Positions 54,127-63,117 of a stretch of 64,000 nucleotides of DNA are shown piece after piece. Both the position numbers and the translations under genes were made by a program. Position 1 is the first letter of the stretch. The number at the start of each line of letters is the position of its first letter. The stretch spans positions 1-64,000 of the forward strand of contig JAAVEO010000001.1 in the NCBI GenBank assembly GCA_014801225.1, given 5' to 3'. The DNA comes from Bacteroides sp. (lineage in GTDB: Bacteria; Bacteroidota; Bacteroidia; Bacteroidales; Muribaculaceae). A model generated the notes under the pieces. It did not search any database and was not told the DNA's origin. It saw nothing but the letters and a program-made list of their open reading frames with translations.

Positions 54127-55539
54127 TTATTTTCTGACAGCTACCTTCTTGCCGTTGATGACATAGAGGCCGGCATCAAGAGTGGAGAGCGCAGCTTTAT
54201 CAGCATTGAGGAGCACAGTGCGTCCGGCAAGGTCGGTTACTGTGTAGGTCTCGGTCTCTACAGCCACACCCTCTACCGAGCTGTAATCACGCTTGACGAT
54301 AAAATTTGCAAGGATGGCAGGGTTGATGATGTCATGATATTCAGGATTGCGCCAGTAACCCGGGGGAACGGAGAGTTCGTAGCGACCGTCGTCAAGTTGA
54401 CCTTCATCGAATTCGATATCTACGAAGCAACCGGTGGTAGATACCGACTTAGCCATGTAGACAGTGGGATCGTCCTCATTACCATCATCCAAAGTGAGTG
54501 TGATGTGGTGCGGAGAGAAAATCTCGTTGTATTCCAATTCCTGATCGGCAGCCAGATCCACAGCATTAGGGAAGGAGATGGTAACCTTTGTGATGTTATT
54601 CACAGTCTTACCGGGTTCGGGAGAGATGAGATAGGAATTGAAATTGTAGGATACACCGGTGCCGTCGCCGATAGCGAACATGTCGTCCACCTGTCCGCCG
54701 AGGGATTTCTCACCGTTGCCGAAAGTGACAAGTCCGTCGGGAATTGTCATGGAGTAGGAACCCTCAAGTGTGAGAGGTTCGGCGAGATACATCTTCACAT
54801 AGATATATCCGTTATCCTCAGCGCTTTCAGGGATTACGGTAAGGGCTCCGTTGGTGATTTTCACATCTTTGAGCGCGGATTTATTGATCTTATAGCCGTC
54901 CACATAGCTCAGCCATATCTCCGCAGGCATATCGGCGGGTTTGTCGATTTTGGCAGTGACGATGCTGATATTGTTCATATTCGAACGATCCTCATAGTCA
55001 TAGTAGTATTTCTGCTGAACGCAATCATAGATAGAACCGCTGCTCCATACGAGAGACGCAAGATAGTTGTCGGCGCCTTTCACTGTATATTGAGCCGTCA
55101 TCTCAGGGCTGGCCACACCATCCACATCGAGAATACCGAGGGCACCGGCCTCAACCTTGAGAGTATATACTCCGGAATTCAGACCGCTGAGATCATCGGA
55201 ACTGAACTGGATAAATACCGATTTACGGTCATCGTTGCGATAAGCCTGGGAGGGGTGGATAGTTGTGCCGGCACCATCAGAAAGAGTGATGACATCAGCC
55301 AGATCATAAGCCTCTTCTGTGATAAAGGCATCTCCGAGGTTGGGGAAAGACAGTGTCAGCTGATTGAGCTTGAGGGCCTGAATCTCACCGGGAGCCGGAG
55401 TGAGCTGAAAATCCTTGAAATAGTCGGCAGCGTCAGCGTCTGACACAATCTGCGCCTGCACGGGAGTGACAGCGGCCATAACGGGCGCCGCAGTCAGCAT
55501 AGCGAAAGCGCTCGCGCAAAAAAGTAAAGTTTTCCTCAT
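54127..55539 (-). CDS. Secreted beta-sandwich protein with C-terminal sorting tail
   Basis: The 470-residue precursor starts at 55539 (MRKTLLFCASAFAMLTAAPV, signal peptide ending VMAA); a longer frame would start upstream of the promoter. The body consists of repeated Ig-like strand patterns (for example LTLSFPNLGDAFI near 60 and VTISFPNAVDL near 325), suggesting three to four beta-sandwich modules. The tail TDLAGRTVLLNADKAALS then LDAGLYVINGKKVAVRK is a typical Bacteroidales sorting end. No enzyme motif was seen. It is probably an adhesin-like or matrix protein. It has its own promoter and terminator. Confidence 0.75.
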   Translation of the reverse strand: MRKTLLFCASAFAMLTAAPVMAAVTPVQAQIVSDADAADYFKDFQLTPAPGEIQALKLNQLTLSFPNLGDAFITEEAYDLADVITLSDGAGTTIHPSQAYRNDDRKSVFIQFSSDDLSGLNSGVYTLKVEAGALGILDVDGVASPEMTAQYTVKGADNYLASLVWSSGSIYDCVQQKYYYDYEDRSNMNNISIVTAKIDKPADMPAEIWLSYVDGYKINKSALKDVKITNGALTVIPESAEDNGYIYVKMYLAEPLTLEGSYSMTIPDGLVTFGNGEKSLGGQVDDMFAIGDGTGVSYNFNSYLISPEPGKTVNNITKVTISFPNAVDLAADQELEYNEIFSPHHITLTLDDGNEDDPTVYMAKSVSTTGCFVDIEFDEGQLDDGRYELSVPPGYWRNPEYHDIINPAILANFIVKRDYSSVEGVAVETETYTVTDLAGRTVLLNADKAALSTLDAGLYVINGKKVAVRK

Positions 55540-55602
55540 ATATAATGAATTTTGATGTGTCATAGGAATGTCGGGACAGTGAATAAGACTTCCGAACGGC
55601 CG

Positions 55603-55633
55603 CAAATTTAGGCAAATAACTTTGTAATAGCAA
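55603..55633 (-). promoter_or_regulatory. Promoter of the 54127-55539 gene
   Basis: On the - strand, TTG at 55633-55631, 20 bases, then TAAATTTG at 55610-55603. The expected start near 55597 gives a leader of about 57 bases. Confidence 0.65.
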
Positions 55634-55773
55634 ATAATTTCGCGATTTATTTCACAAATATCTTTCAATTATTCCGCTATATGCAGATTATTCTTCTATT
55701 CTTTGACCTTATTCCTCAAGAGACTTCTTTTTAGAGACCAATTCCCGGTAATCCCTCTTCGCAGTATTGCGTA

Positions 55774-56152
55774 CCCGGGAAATTATTATTTCCGAGAGCC
55801 CGGGACTTAATATTTATTTAACGTAATTACACTAATATTCACATGAGAGGCCCCGTTATATATCCGAAAGCTGAAGGAAGCCAACCCCACACTTCATGGC
55901 CGGCTTCCGGAGGCGTAAGACATAACAGACTGATTCTTATATGAAAAAATACTTTTTCATGACTTAGATATGTTTACGCCAACCTTGAAAGGCTATACCG
56001 AAAATGAGAAACTATATTGTCTAAATTTTGGGTTATATACATTAGTAATTTCTATTGCTGCCATCGCCTACGGAAGCGCCGGAACAGATTCAACGCCATT
56101 CCGGCTGCGGCGATGACAGGGGAGGTCCGGACGTCGGGATGACGCCCGGACC
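55774..56152 (+). other. Hairpin-rich gene-free region ending in an intrinsic terminator (possible structured RNA)
   Basis: The 720-base gap before rel has no credible ORF but several hairpins: 55778-55783 with 55788-55793, 55876-55882 with 55902-55908, and 55941-55948 with 55953-55960. Near 56061-56115 there are two nested stems, CATCGCC with GGCGATG and GCCGGAA with TTCCGGC. It ends in a clear + strand terminator at 56124-56152. No consensus promoter was found upstream of it on the + strand, so transcription is unproven. A small RNA is the leading idea. Confidence 0.4.
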
Positions 56153-56160
56153 TTTTGTTT
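56124..56160 (+). terminator. Intrinsic terminator in the gap upstream of rel
   Basis: Seven base pairs (56124-56130 with 56146-56152) and four inner pairs (56132-56135 with 56141-56144) with one mismatch between them, followed by TTTTGTTT. It faces the + strand although no gene lies upstream on that strand. Confidence 0.75.
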
Positions 56161-56196
56161 GTTACGGACAGGCTTTGAAGTTTAAGTAAGTAATTT

Positions 56197-56226
56197 TTGC
56201 AGTATGGCGGTTTTTCACTATTTTTG
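56197..56226 (+). promoter_or_regulatory. Promoter of rel
   Basis: TTG at 56197-56199, 19 bases, then TATTTTTG at 56219-56226. The expected start near 56232 gives a leader of about 28 bases before the ATG at 56260. Confidence 0.65.
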
Positions 56227-56259
56227 TAGTCGCTTTAACCCAAGACTCTCATTCTCATT

Positions 56260-58500
56260 ATGAACGATTATATTCCCAACACTTCCGCAGAGGAAGAAGA
56301 CCGCATGGTGGAAGCCGCCTATAAGAGGGTGCTTGATGCTTATCTGAGCAGCAATCATCGCAAGAAGGTGGAGATAATCGACAAGGCCTATCGCTTCGCG
56401 AAGGAGGCCCATAAGGGTGTGCGCCGCCGCAGTGGTGAGCCCTACATTCTGCATCCTATCGCAGTGGCACAGATTGTCATCTCGGAGCTTGGATTGGGTT
56501 CCACATCAATCTGCGCCGCTTTGCTCCACGATGTGGTGGAGGATACGGAATACACCCGCGATGATATCGCAGCCAATTTCGGCGAGACAGTGGCGGATAT
56601 TGTGGAAGGGCTCACCAAAATATCAGGCGGAATCTTCGGCGACCGCGCTTCGCTGCAAGCTGAGAATTTCAGAAAGCTACTACTCTCCATGAGCACCGAC
56701 ATACGAGTGGTGCTCATAAAGATGGCGGACCGCCTCCATAATATGCGGACCCTCGGCTCCATGCGTCCGGAGAAACAATACAAGATAGCCGGAGAGACTC
56801 TCTATGTGTATGCTCCGCTGGCACATCGCCTCGGATTGAACAAGATCAAACTTGAACTCGAGGACCTCGCTTTCCGCTACGAGCATCCGCAGAAGTATGC
56901 CGAGATTGTATCGAAGCTCGAGAAGAGCGAGACACATCGACAGCAGATTGTGGAAGAATTTGTGGCTCCTGTAAGAAAGAAGCTCGATGAGGCGGGGTTC
57001 AAGTATGAGATAAAGGCGAGGGTGAAGAGCGCTTACTCTATCTTCAACAAGATGGAGAATAAGAAGATTCCCTTCGAAGAGATTTATGACATCTATGCCG
57101 TCAGGGTGATCTTCGAAAACGAGGATGACGCTCTGGAAAAATTGCGTTGCTGGCAGATATATACTTTCTTCACTGACGGCCACATGGTACATCCCGACCG
57201 TCTGCGCGACTGGACCTCCACTCCCAAATCCAACGGCTACAGGGCATTGCATCTTACCGCCATGGGCCCCGAAGGAAGATGGATAGAGGTGCAGATACGC
57301 TCCCGGAAAATGGATGATATCGCCGAACTCGGATATGCAGCCCATTGGAAGTACAAGACCGGAGAACAGCAGGAAGAGGACAGCAAGCTCGATTCCTGGA
57401 TGAACACGATCAAGGATATCCTTGCGCATCCCGAACCGAACGCTATCGATTTTCTCGATACGGTGAAGCTCAACCTCCTCTCCTCCTCCATATATGTGTT
57501 CACTCCGAAGGGCGACCTCATGACTCTCCCGAGCGGAGCCACTGTACTCGACCTGGCCTTCACCATCCACTCTGAATTAGGCATGCATTGCATAGCCGGA
57601 AAGATAAATCATCGTCTTGTGCCGCTCAACTACGAACTTGAAAGCGGCGACCAAGTGGAGATCATCACCTCCAACACGCAGACTCCCCAACCGGAATGGA
57701 TGGAATATTGCCACACGGCAAAAGCTCAGAACCGTTTGCGCTCCATTATACGAAAAGATAAGCGCCATCTCTGCGACCGAGGCAAAATCCTATATCTCGA
57801 ATTTCTTGAGAAAGAGAATCTCAAACCTACCCAAAGCCTTCTCGACCGTATTCTCGCTCATTATACTCTCGAGAAGCCGGAGGATCTCTACCTCATGCTC
57901 GCCAACGATGAGATAAATCTCAATCCTCATGAGATTCGCGATATCAACAAAAGCCATGTCTCTCTGCTCGGAAAGTTGCTCCGCAATCCCTTCGGACAGA
58001 AGCGGAAGAACAGCCGGCCTGACGAGAAAGGGACTCCTCAACCCATCGACCGTAAGAAAGTGTATGTGTTGCATCCCGATGCCGAACATCCCAATTACTT
58101 GCTCGACACCTGCTGCAATCCGATTCCGGGCGATGATGTACTCGGATTTGTGGATGAGGATGAGAAGGTGGTGGTACACAAAGTGAGCTGTCCGAAAGCC
58201 ATGCGCCTCAAAAGCACCTACGGCCCGCGCCTTGTGGCAACCCGTTGGGAGGGTAAAGCGAGTCTTTTCACGGCCCGTATCACTATCGACGGCATCGACC
58301 GTCACGGTATTCTGGAGGAGATAGCGGCGAAAGTATCGAAAGATCTCGATATCAATATACGCGGTCTGAATATAGAAGCAGATCAAGAAGTGTTCCATTG
58401 CGAACTCACCGTTCAGATCGACACTACCGACACCATAGCCACTATATGCCGTGCGTTGAAGAGTATCAACGGGGTGAAATCAGCCCGGCGTTCACTCTAA
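56260..58500 (+). CDS. rel: Bifunctional (p)ppGpp synthetase/hydrolase, RelA/SpoT family
   Basis: The 746-residue protein has the complete long-RSH layout: an HD hydrolase domain (about 45-200) with HPIAVAQIVI, ALLHDVVEDTEYT and RLHNMRTL; a synthetase domain (about 235-375) with TPKSNGYRALHLT and VQIRSRKMDDIAELGYAAHWKYK; a TGS domain (about 410-470); and a C-terminal ACT domain (about 665-746). The HD residues are intact, so both making and breaking ppGpp are predicted, as in SpoT/Rel. It controls the stringent response to starvation and acts in the cytosol near ribosomes. It has a consensus promoter and precedes the PgpH-like gene by 85 bases. Confidence 0.95.
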   Translation: MNDYIPNTSAEEEDRMVEAAYKRVLDAYLSSNHRKKVEIIDKAYRFAKEAHKGVRRRSGEPYILHPIAVAQIVISELGLGSTSICAALLHDVVEDTEYTRDDIAANFGETVADIVEGLTKISGGIFGDRASLQAENFRKLLLSMSTDIRVVLIKMADRLHNMRTLGSMRPEKQYKIAGETLYVYAPLAHRLGLNKIKLELEDLAFRYEHPQKYAEIVSKLEKSETHRQQIVEEFVAPVRKKLDEAGFKYEIKARVKSAYSIFNKMENKKIPFEEIYDIYAVRVIFENEDDALEKLRCWQIYTFFTDGHMVHPDRLRDWTSTPKSNGYRALHLTAMGPEGRWIEVQIRSRKMDDIAELGYAAHWKYKTGEQQEEDSKLDSWMNTIKDILAHPEPNAIDFLDTVKLNLLSSSIYVFTPKGDLMTLPSGATVLDLAFTIHSELGMHCIAGKINHRLVPLNYELESGDQVEIITSNTQTPQPEWMEYCHTAKAQNRLRSIIRKDKRHLCDRGKILYLEFLEKENLKPTQSLLDRILAHYTLEKPEDLYLMLANDEINLNPHEIRDINKSHVSLLGKLLRNPFGQKRKNSRPDEKGTPQPIDRKKVYVLHPDAEHPNYLLDTCCNPIPGDDVLGFVDEDEKVVVHKVSCPKAMRLKSTYGPRLVATRWEGKASLFTARITIDGIDRHGILEEIAAKVSKDLDINIRGLNIEADQEVFHCELTVQIDTTDTIATICRALKSINGVKSARRSL

Positions 58501-58585
58501 ACTCCCTATCCCTACTACGGCCTCAATATTCCAAATTGAACCGAGGGCCAAGTTCCCTCGACCCATATAATTCATTCCAAAAAAA

Positions 58586-60661
58586 ATGTGGAAACAGGTA
58601 TTTTCTAAACTAAATCTCATACGTGCCGGCCTGTGGCTGGCCGCTGTAGTAATCCTGGTGCTGATACTCCCGCGCCCGGACCATCAGTCGTACAGTTACG
58701 AGCTCAACCAGCCTTGGAAGTATCCTTTGCTTACGGCCGACTTCGATGTGCCGGTGAGACGGGATTCCACCACTGCCAAAGCCATGCTTGACAGTATCAA
58801 CCGTAGATTCGTACCGTTCGTGACACGTGACACAAAAGCGGCTGACGCCAATATCACTCGTTTCGAGAACGCGGAAAGTCATCATGGCTCCGGATTGAAT
58901 GTGGGTCTTATCGTGTCGCTTCTTTCCCATGTATATCAACGCGGAATAGTGGATGCTTCCGTGTATGATGCGATTCAGCGGAATCCGGCCAAAAGCTTAC
59001 GTATATCAGATGACAATGAGCAAGAGAATGTGGTCAATACAATCGATGCTTCGGAAATGCTCTCCCCCAAAAAAGCTTTTGAATACATCGATTCTGTCTA
59101 TAACTCACATTCCGATAATGCAAACACACATCTGAACGAGGCTACGGCAAAGGCTCTCTACCTATGTATCAATCCAAATGTCGTGATAGACTCTGTGGCC
59201 GACAATAAATATCGTTCACAGGCGTATCTCAATGTCACAGGAGCTATCGGAACTATAAAGAAAGGTCAACGTATCGTAGACCGTGGAGAGATAGTGGACG
59301 CACAGATTTTCACGAATCTCAATACATATATGGAAATGCTGGAGTCGCAACAGAGTCAGAACTCCGACAATTACAATTATATATTCGGACAGATTCTATA
59401 CATAGCCTTAGTGATGGCTATGCTATATTTCTTCCTGTATTTCTACCGCAGCAGCTTCTTCAACAATATCAGGCAGATGATATTCCTGATATGCTTCATC
59501 GTGATATATGTGATATTCGCAGTAGTGATGTTCGAATATGTGCCGGGCGGTCTCTATCTCGTGCCGTTCGCGGCTGTGCCGGTAGTGATTCTTATATTTT
59601 TCGATGCCCGCACCGCGATTTTCGCCCTTATGACCACAGTCTTCATATCTGTGCTCGTAGCCACATACCAGTTTACATTCATATTCCTTGAACTTACTGC
59701 CGGTATCTGCGCCACATTCAGTATAAAACAACTTTCACGACGTTCCCAGCTTCTTCGTACCGCATTGGTATCCTTTGTGGTCTACTCTATCGGATATATA
59801 GCCATCACCCTATTCACCGAGGGGAAAATGCTTGATATGAACTGGCATGTGATAGGGACATTCGCCATAAATTCCGTGATACTATCCTTCACCTATATCT
59901 TGATCGTAGTGCTGGAGAAAATATTCGGATTCACGTCCACCGTGACTCTCGTGGAGCTGAGCGATATCAATAATCCCATACTGCGCAGGCTTGCGGAGGA
60001 AGCTCCGGGTACATTCCAACATTCCATGCAGGTCTCAACCCTGGCCTCGGAAGCCGCACGTGCTATCGGAGCCAATACCCAGCTGGTGAGAACCGGAGCG
60101 CTCTATCATGATATAGGAAAGATGGAGAGTCCTATTTTCTTCACGGAGAATCAGCATGGTGTAAATCCTCATGCAGGCCTGAATCCGGAGACTTCGGCAC
60201 AGAAAATTATCTCTCATGTGACGGGAGGCCTTCAGATGGCATCCAAGGCCAAGCTTCCGGCGGTGATAAAGGATTTCATCGCCCAGCATCACGGCCGGAG
60301 TCTCACAAGATATTTCTATAATACCGCAGTCAACGAGAATCCCGACAAATATATCGATCCTGCGAAATTCCAATATCCGGGGCCGAATCCCCAGAGCCGG
60401 GAGACCGCCATTCTTATGATGGCCGATTGCGTCGAGGCCGCCTCCAGAAGTCTGCCCGACTATTCCGCGGCCACAATCAATTCTCTCGTGGACCGCATTA
60501 TCGACGGACAAGCCGCGGAAGGACTCTTCAAGGAATCGCCCATATCCTATCGTGATGTTGAGATAGTGAAGGAGACTTTTAAGAAACGTCTCGCCACTAT
60601 CTATCATTCACGAGTGGCTTATCCCACTATCCATAAGAAAGAGGGGGAAGAGAAAAAGTAA
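58586..60661 (+). CDS. pgpH: Membrane HD-domain phosphodiesterase, PgpH/YqfF-like (7TM-HD)
   Basis: The 691-residue protein has an N-terminal helix (about 14-32), a long extracytoplasmic region (about 35-270), a bundle of about seven membrane helices (about 275-465), and a C-terminal cytoplasmic HDIG-type domain (about 480-660). The HD motif ALYHDIGKMESP and upstream TFQHSMQVS with a downstream QHHGRS give the metal ligands. This layout (7TMR-HDED + 7TM + HD) is that of PgpH, which cleaves cyclic di-AMP. It follows rel by 85 bases, so the two second-messenger genes are probably co-transcribed. Substrate is inferred from homology. Confidence 0.85.
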   Translation: MWKQVFSKLNLIRAGLWLAAVVILVLILPRPDHQSYSYELNQPWKYPLLTADFDVPVRRDSTTAKAMLDSINRRFVPFVTRDTKAADANITRFENAESHHGSGLNVGLIVSLLSHVYQRGIVDASVYDAIQRNPAKSLRISDDNEQENVVNTIDASEMLSPKKAFEYIDSVYNSHSDNANTHLNEATAKALYLCINPNVVIDSVADNKYRSQAYLNVTGAIGTIKKGQRIVDRGEIVDAQIFTNLNTYMEMLESQQSQNSDNYNYIFGQILYIALVMAMLYFFLYFYRSSFFNNIRQMIFLICFIVIYVIFAVVMFEYVPGGLYLVPFAAVPVVILIFFDARTAIFALMTTVFISVLVATYQFTFIFLELTAGICATFSIKQLSRRSQLLRTALVSFVVYSIGYIAITLFTEGKMLDMNWHVIGTFAINSVILSFTYILIVVLEKIFGFTSTVTLVELSDINNPILRRLAEEAPGTFQHSMQVSTLASEAARAIGANTQLVRTGALYHDIGKMESPIFFTENQHGVNPHAGLNPETSAQKIISHVTGGLQMASKAKLPAVIKDFIAQHHGRSLTRYFYNTAVNENPDKYIDPAKFQYPGPNPQSRETAILMMADCVEAASRSLPDYSAATINSLVDRIIDGQAAEGLFKESPISYRDVEIVKETFKKRLATIYHSRVAYPTIHKKEGEEKK

Positions 60662-60725
60662 GGGATAAGGAGACGAAAAAATATTTTTCGCGTCTCATGC
60701 GTTTTAATTAAAAACAGTTATTATC

Positions 60726-61274
60726 ATGGCCCTCACTCTCATCATCTTCAGCAGCCTGCTATGGCTTCTCTCTCTGGCTCTCCTTTTCACGCGGCGCCAG
60801 TTGCTCGCACCTGCCGCCTCCTTCATAGCACTAACGCTATTGAGTATGGCCCGCACATCTACGGGGTATCCGGTAGTGCCGATCAACTCCACTATCCTTA
60901 TCGGATGGCTGTGCATGACGGTGGTGGTGATGCTCACAGTGGTGCTTCAGCCGGAAGCTATCAGGACACAGACCAAAGGGATGGGATATATCACCGGAGG
61001 TGCCGTAGCCGGCATGGCCGTGGGATTACTGGGATTCACATTCTCAGCCAATCTTCCACTTCTTTACGGTGTGATGATAATAGCCACAATAGCCGGCACT
61101 TTCTTCGGCTTTCTCCTCTTCAGCCGCACGCCCGACGGACGTGTCGTAAACCTACGTAGCGGAAATTTCTTTCGATATCTTCTTGCCAAAGGATTTCCGA
61201 CCGCCATCACTGTGATGCAAGCCGGAGTAGCACTGGTGCTCGTGCTGGCAATCAACAACATTTATCCCCGTTAA
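60726..61274 (+). CDS. Hypothetical membrane protein, five to six helices
   Basis: A 182-residue, almost fully hydrophobic protein with segments at about 3-22, 28-45, 57-75, 88-108, 113-132 and 160-178 and a short basic loop (TRTPDGRVVNLRSGNFF-like, seen near residues 135-152). I do not recognise the family. It lies between the PgpH-like gene (64-base gap) and the DUF4919 gene (15-base gap) on the same strand, so it is likely part of that transcript. The ATG is preceded by an AT-rich stretch without a strong Shine-Dalgarno sequence, common in Bacteroidetes. Confidence 0.72.
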   Translation: MALTLIIFSSLLWLLSLALLFTRRQLLAPAASFIALTLLSMARTSTGYPVVPINSTILIGWLCMTVVVMLTVVLQPEAIRTQTKGMGYITGGAVAGMAVGLLGFTFSANLPLLYGVMIIATIAGTFFGFLLFSRTPDGRVVNLRSGNFFRYLLAKGFPTAITVMQAGVALVLVLAINNIYPR

Positions 61275-61289
61275 GTATAGATTATCACG

Positions 61290-62153
61290 ATGTTGAAATC
61301 GAATAGCTTCTTCCGATTATTCTCCCGTGTAGCCGTGGTCTCTGCCATGGCGGCCGCCTTCATATTCCCCTCAGCGTTATCTTCACAGAATACGGCTTCT
61401 AATGCCAACAAACGTAAGATCACTGTTGAGAAGCCCGATCTCGAGAAAATACGTAAAGAGACTCTCGACCCTCACAGCCAGATGTATTTCCCGAAACTCA
61501 TGGCCAAATACAATCGTAATGACACGACCATGACAAGCGAGGAATATCGCAACTTCTATCTGGGATATATGTTTCAGGAGGATTACGACCCTTACCGCAC
61601 ATCCCCCTATTCCGGAGTCACCGATAATCTGCGCGAAAAGGCTACCCATTCCAAGGAGGAGATAGATACAATCCGTAAATATGCGGAGCTGGCCCTTCGC
61701 GACAATCCTTTCGATCTTCGTCAGATGTCATTCCTCGTGCACGTACTGAAGGAACGCCGTAAGGATATGAGTGCAAAGATATGGGAGTATCGTCTGGAGC
61801 ATCTCCTTGGTGCTATAAAAAGTACCGGCACGGGGGAGGATGTGGACAATGCCTGGTATGTGGTCTATCCCATGCATGAATATGATATGGTACAGCTTTT
61901 GGGATATGAAGCCACTGATGCCAATTTCATTGATCCCGGAGTGGATTATCTGACAGTATCACCCGATCCGGAATCGGGACGCAAGATTCCCCCGAAAGAT
62001 GTGAAGCAGGGATTCTATTTCAACGTAATGGTGCCGCAGGCTCAATATGAGCTTAAGCACCCCGACGACTATGCGGCCGAAGAAGCGATCGGAGAATCCA
62101 CGTCCACTGATTACGCGCCTGCAGCCGAGGATGACATGCCGGCCGAGGAGTAA
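61290..62153 (+). CDS. DUF4919 family exported protein
   Basis: The 287-residue precursor starts with a signal peptide (about 1-32, ending LSSQ). The body (about 40-250) is helical with KPDLEKIRKETLDPHSQMYFPKL-like features (first seen as EKPDLEKIRKETLDP) and RNFYLGYMFQEDYDPYR, typical of DUF4919, a Bacteroidetes family of unknown function. The last about 30 residues are acidic and low-complexity. It begins 15 bases after the membrane-protein gene and precedes the SlyD-like gene by 73 bases. Periplasmic or surface location is inferred. Confidence 0.75.
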   Translation: MLKSNSFFRLFSRVAVVSAMAAAFIFPSALSSQNTASNANKRKITVEKPDLEKIRKETLDPHSQMYFPKLMAKYNRNDTTMTSEEYRNFYLGYMFQEDYDPYRTSPYSGVTDNLREKATHSKEEIDTIRKYAELALRDNPFDLRQMSFLVHVLKERRKDMSAKIWEYRLEHLLGAIKSTGTGEDVDNAWYVVYPMHEYDMVQLLGYEATDANFIDPGVDYLTVSPDPESGRKIPPKDVKQGFYFNVMVPQAQYELKHPDDYAAEEAIGESTSTDYAPAAEDDMPAEE

Positions 62154-62226
62154 ACATCAATCTCTCCTCTTCTTATCAATTGAATAAATCAAGAATATAT
62201 AACCCTTTTAAACCTTAAATATAAAA

Positions 62227-62799
62227 ATGGAACAGGAAAAGAAAGAGACAGTAGGCCCCGGCAAATTCGTGGGCTACAAATATAAATTGTATAACGAGGG
62301 CGACGGCTCTCTTCTCTTCGAGGTGCCTGAGGATGCTCCCGATATGTTGGTTTATGGTGTCAGCCAGGAAGTGGTGCCCGGTCTGCTCTCCGCACTGGAG
62401 GGTCTTGGCGCAGGCGACCGTTTCGAGACTACACTTCCCCCGGCGGCAGCTTTTGGAGAACGTTTCGACGACAATGTTGTCACCCTCGACAAGGAAATCT
62501 TCATGCGCGATGGCAAACTCGCCGACGAAGTTGAGGTAGGCGCACTCCTGCCGATGATGACAGCGGAGGGCTTCCGCATTCAGGGCCGTGTGCTCGAAGT
62601 GTGCGACAAGATCAAGATGGACTTCAATCATCCCTTCGCCGGACTTACCGTAAGATTCGAAGGAGAAGTGCTTGAAGTGCGTGATGCCACCCCCGAAGAG
62701 TTGCGTCCCGCACATGGTTGCGGTTGCTCCGGTTGCGGCAGCCATGACGGCGGCTGCGGCGAAGGTGGCGGTTGCGGTTGCTCCGGCTGCAGCGACTGA
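62227..62799 (+). CDS. slyD: SlyD-like FKBP peptidyl-prolyl isomerase with Cys-rich metal-binding tail
   Basis: The 190-residue protein has an FKBP domain with an inserted IF domain (about residues 10-155): KFVGYKYKLYN, the turn GVSQEVVPGLLSALEGLGAGD near 45-65 and FNHPFAGLTVRFEGEVLEV near 136-154 match SlyD. It catalyses cis-trans proline isomerisation and acts as a cytoplasmic chaperone. The tail (about 162-190) has seven Cys and two His among Gly/Ser (HGCGCSGCGSHDGG then CGCSGCSD), resembling the metal-binding tail of SlyD that supplies nickel or other metals. A strong terminator follows. Confidence 0.9.
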   Translation: MEQEKKETVGPGKFVGYKYKLYNEGDGSLLFEVPEDAPDMLVYGVSQEVVPGLLSALEGLGAGDRFETTLPPAAAFGERFDDNVVTLDKEIFMRDGKLADEVEVGALLPMMTAEGFRIQGRVLEVCDKIKMDFNHPFAGLTVRFEGEVLEVRDATPEELRPAHGCGCSGCGSHDGGCGEGGGCGCSGCSD

Positions 62800-62832
62800 T
62801 ACGACTCAGATTTTATCATATCCCGATATCCC

Positions 62833-62878
62833 GGGGGAGTGGAATCCGAAACATGATTCCTCTCCCCCTTTTCTTTTT
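62833..62878 (+). terminator. Intrinsic terminator after slyD
   Basis: A 14-bp stem with one mismatch pairs 62833-62846 with 62855-62868 around an 8-base loop and runs into TTTTCTTTTT on the + strand. Confidence 0.85.
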
Positions 62879-63023
62879 CATCTTTATCCTTACCAGGCCT
62901 CATACTTTATTTGAGAGTGAGAATCTAAAAAAGGATTTTCCAAATCGGCGAAAAATATAGCTGAAATTTCCGATACTGTCATTTACTCACCTTTAGGTCA
63001 GGTGTGATAAACTAAATAGTGTG

Positions 63024-63031
63024 TAATTTTG
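63024..63031 (+). promoter_or_regulatory. -7 promoter box of the TolC-family gene
   Basis: TAATTTTG matches the -7 element; a good TTG is missing at the -33 position. The start near 63037 would leave a leader of about 80 bases. The rest of 62879-63117 shows no other feature. Confidence 0.45.
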
Positions 63032-63117
63032 TAAATATATAATAAAGAGCGGAGAAGTATGCCCTTACTTCCTCTCTTTTCATATTGCTTTGTAAACTAT
63101 ATCGACAGTATCTGAAT

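Noticed and set aside
54091-55443. 450-codon open frame on the + strand
   Set aside because: Antisense shadow of the secreted beta-sandwich protein gene; no promoter or motif of its own.
56022-56030. TAAATTTTG as a -7 box for the structured region upstream of rel
   Set aside because: Spacer inside the box is one base too long and no TTG lies at the -33 position.
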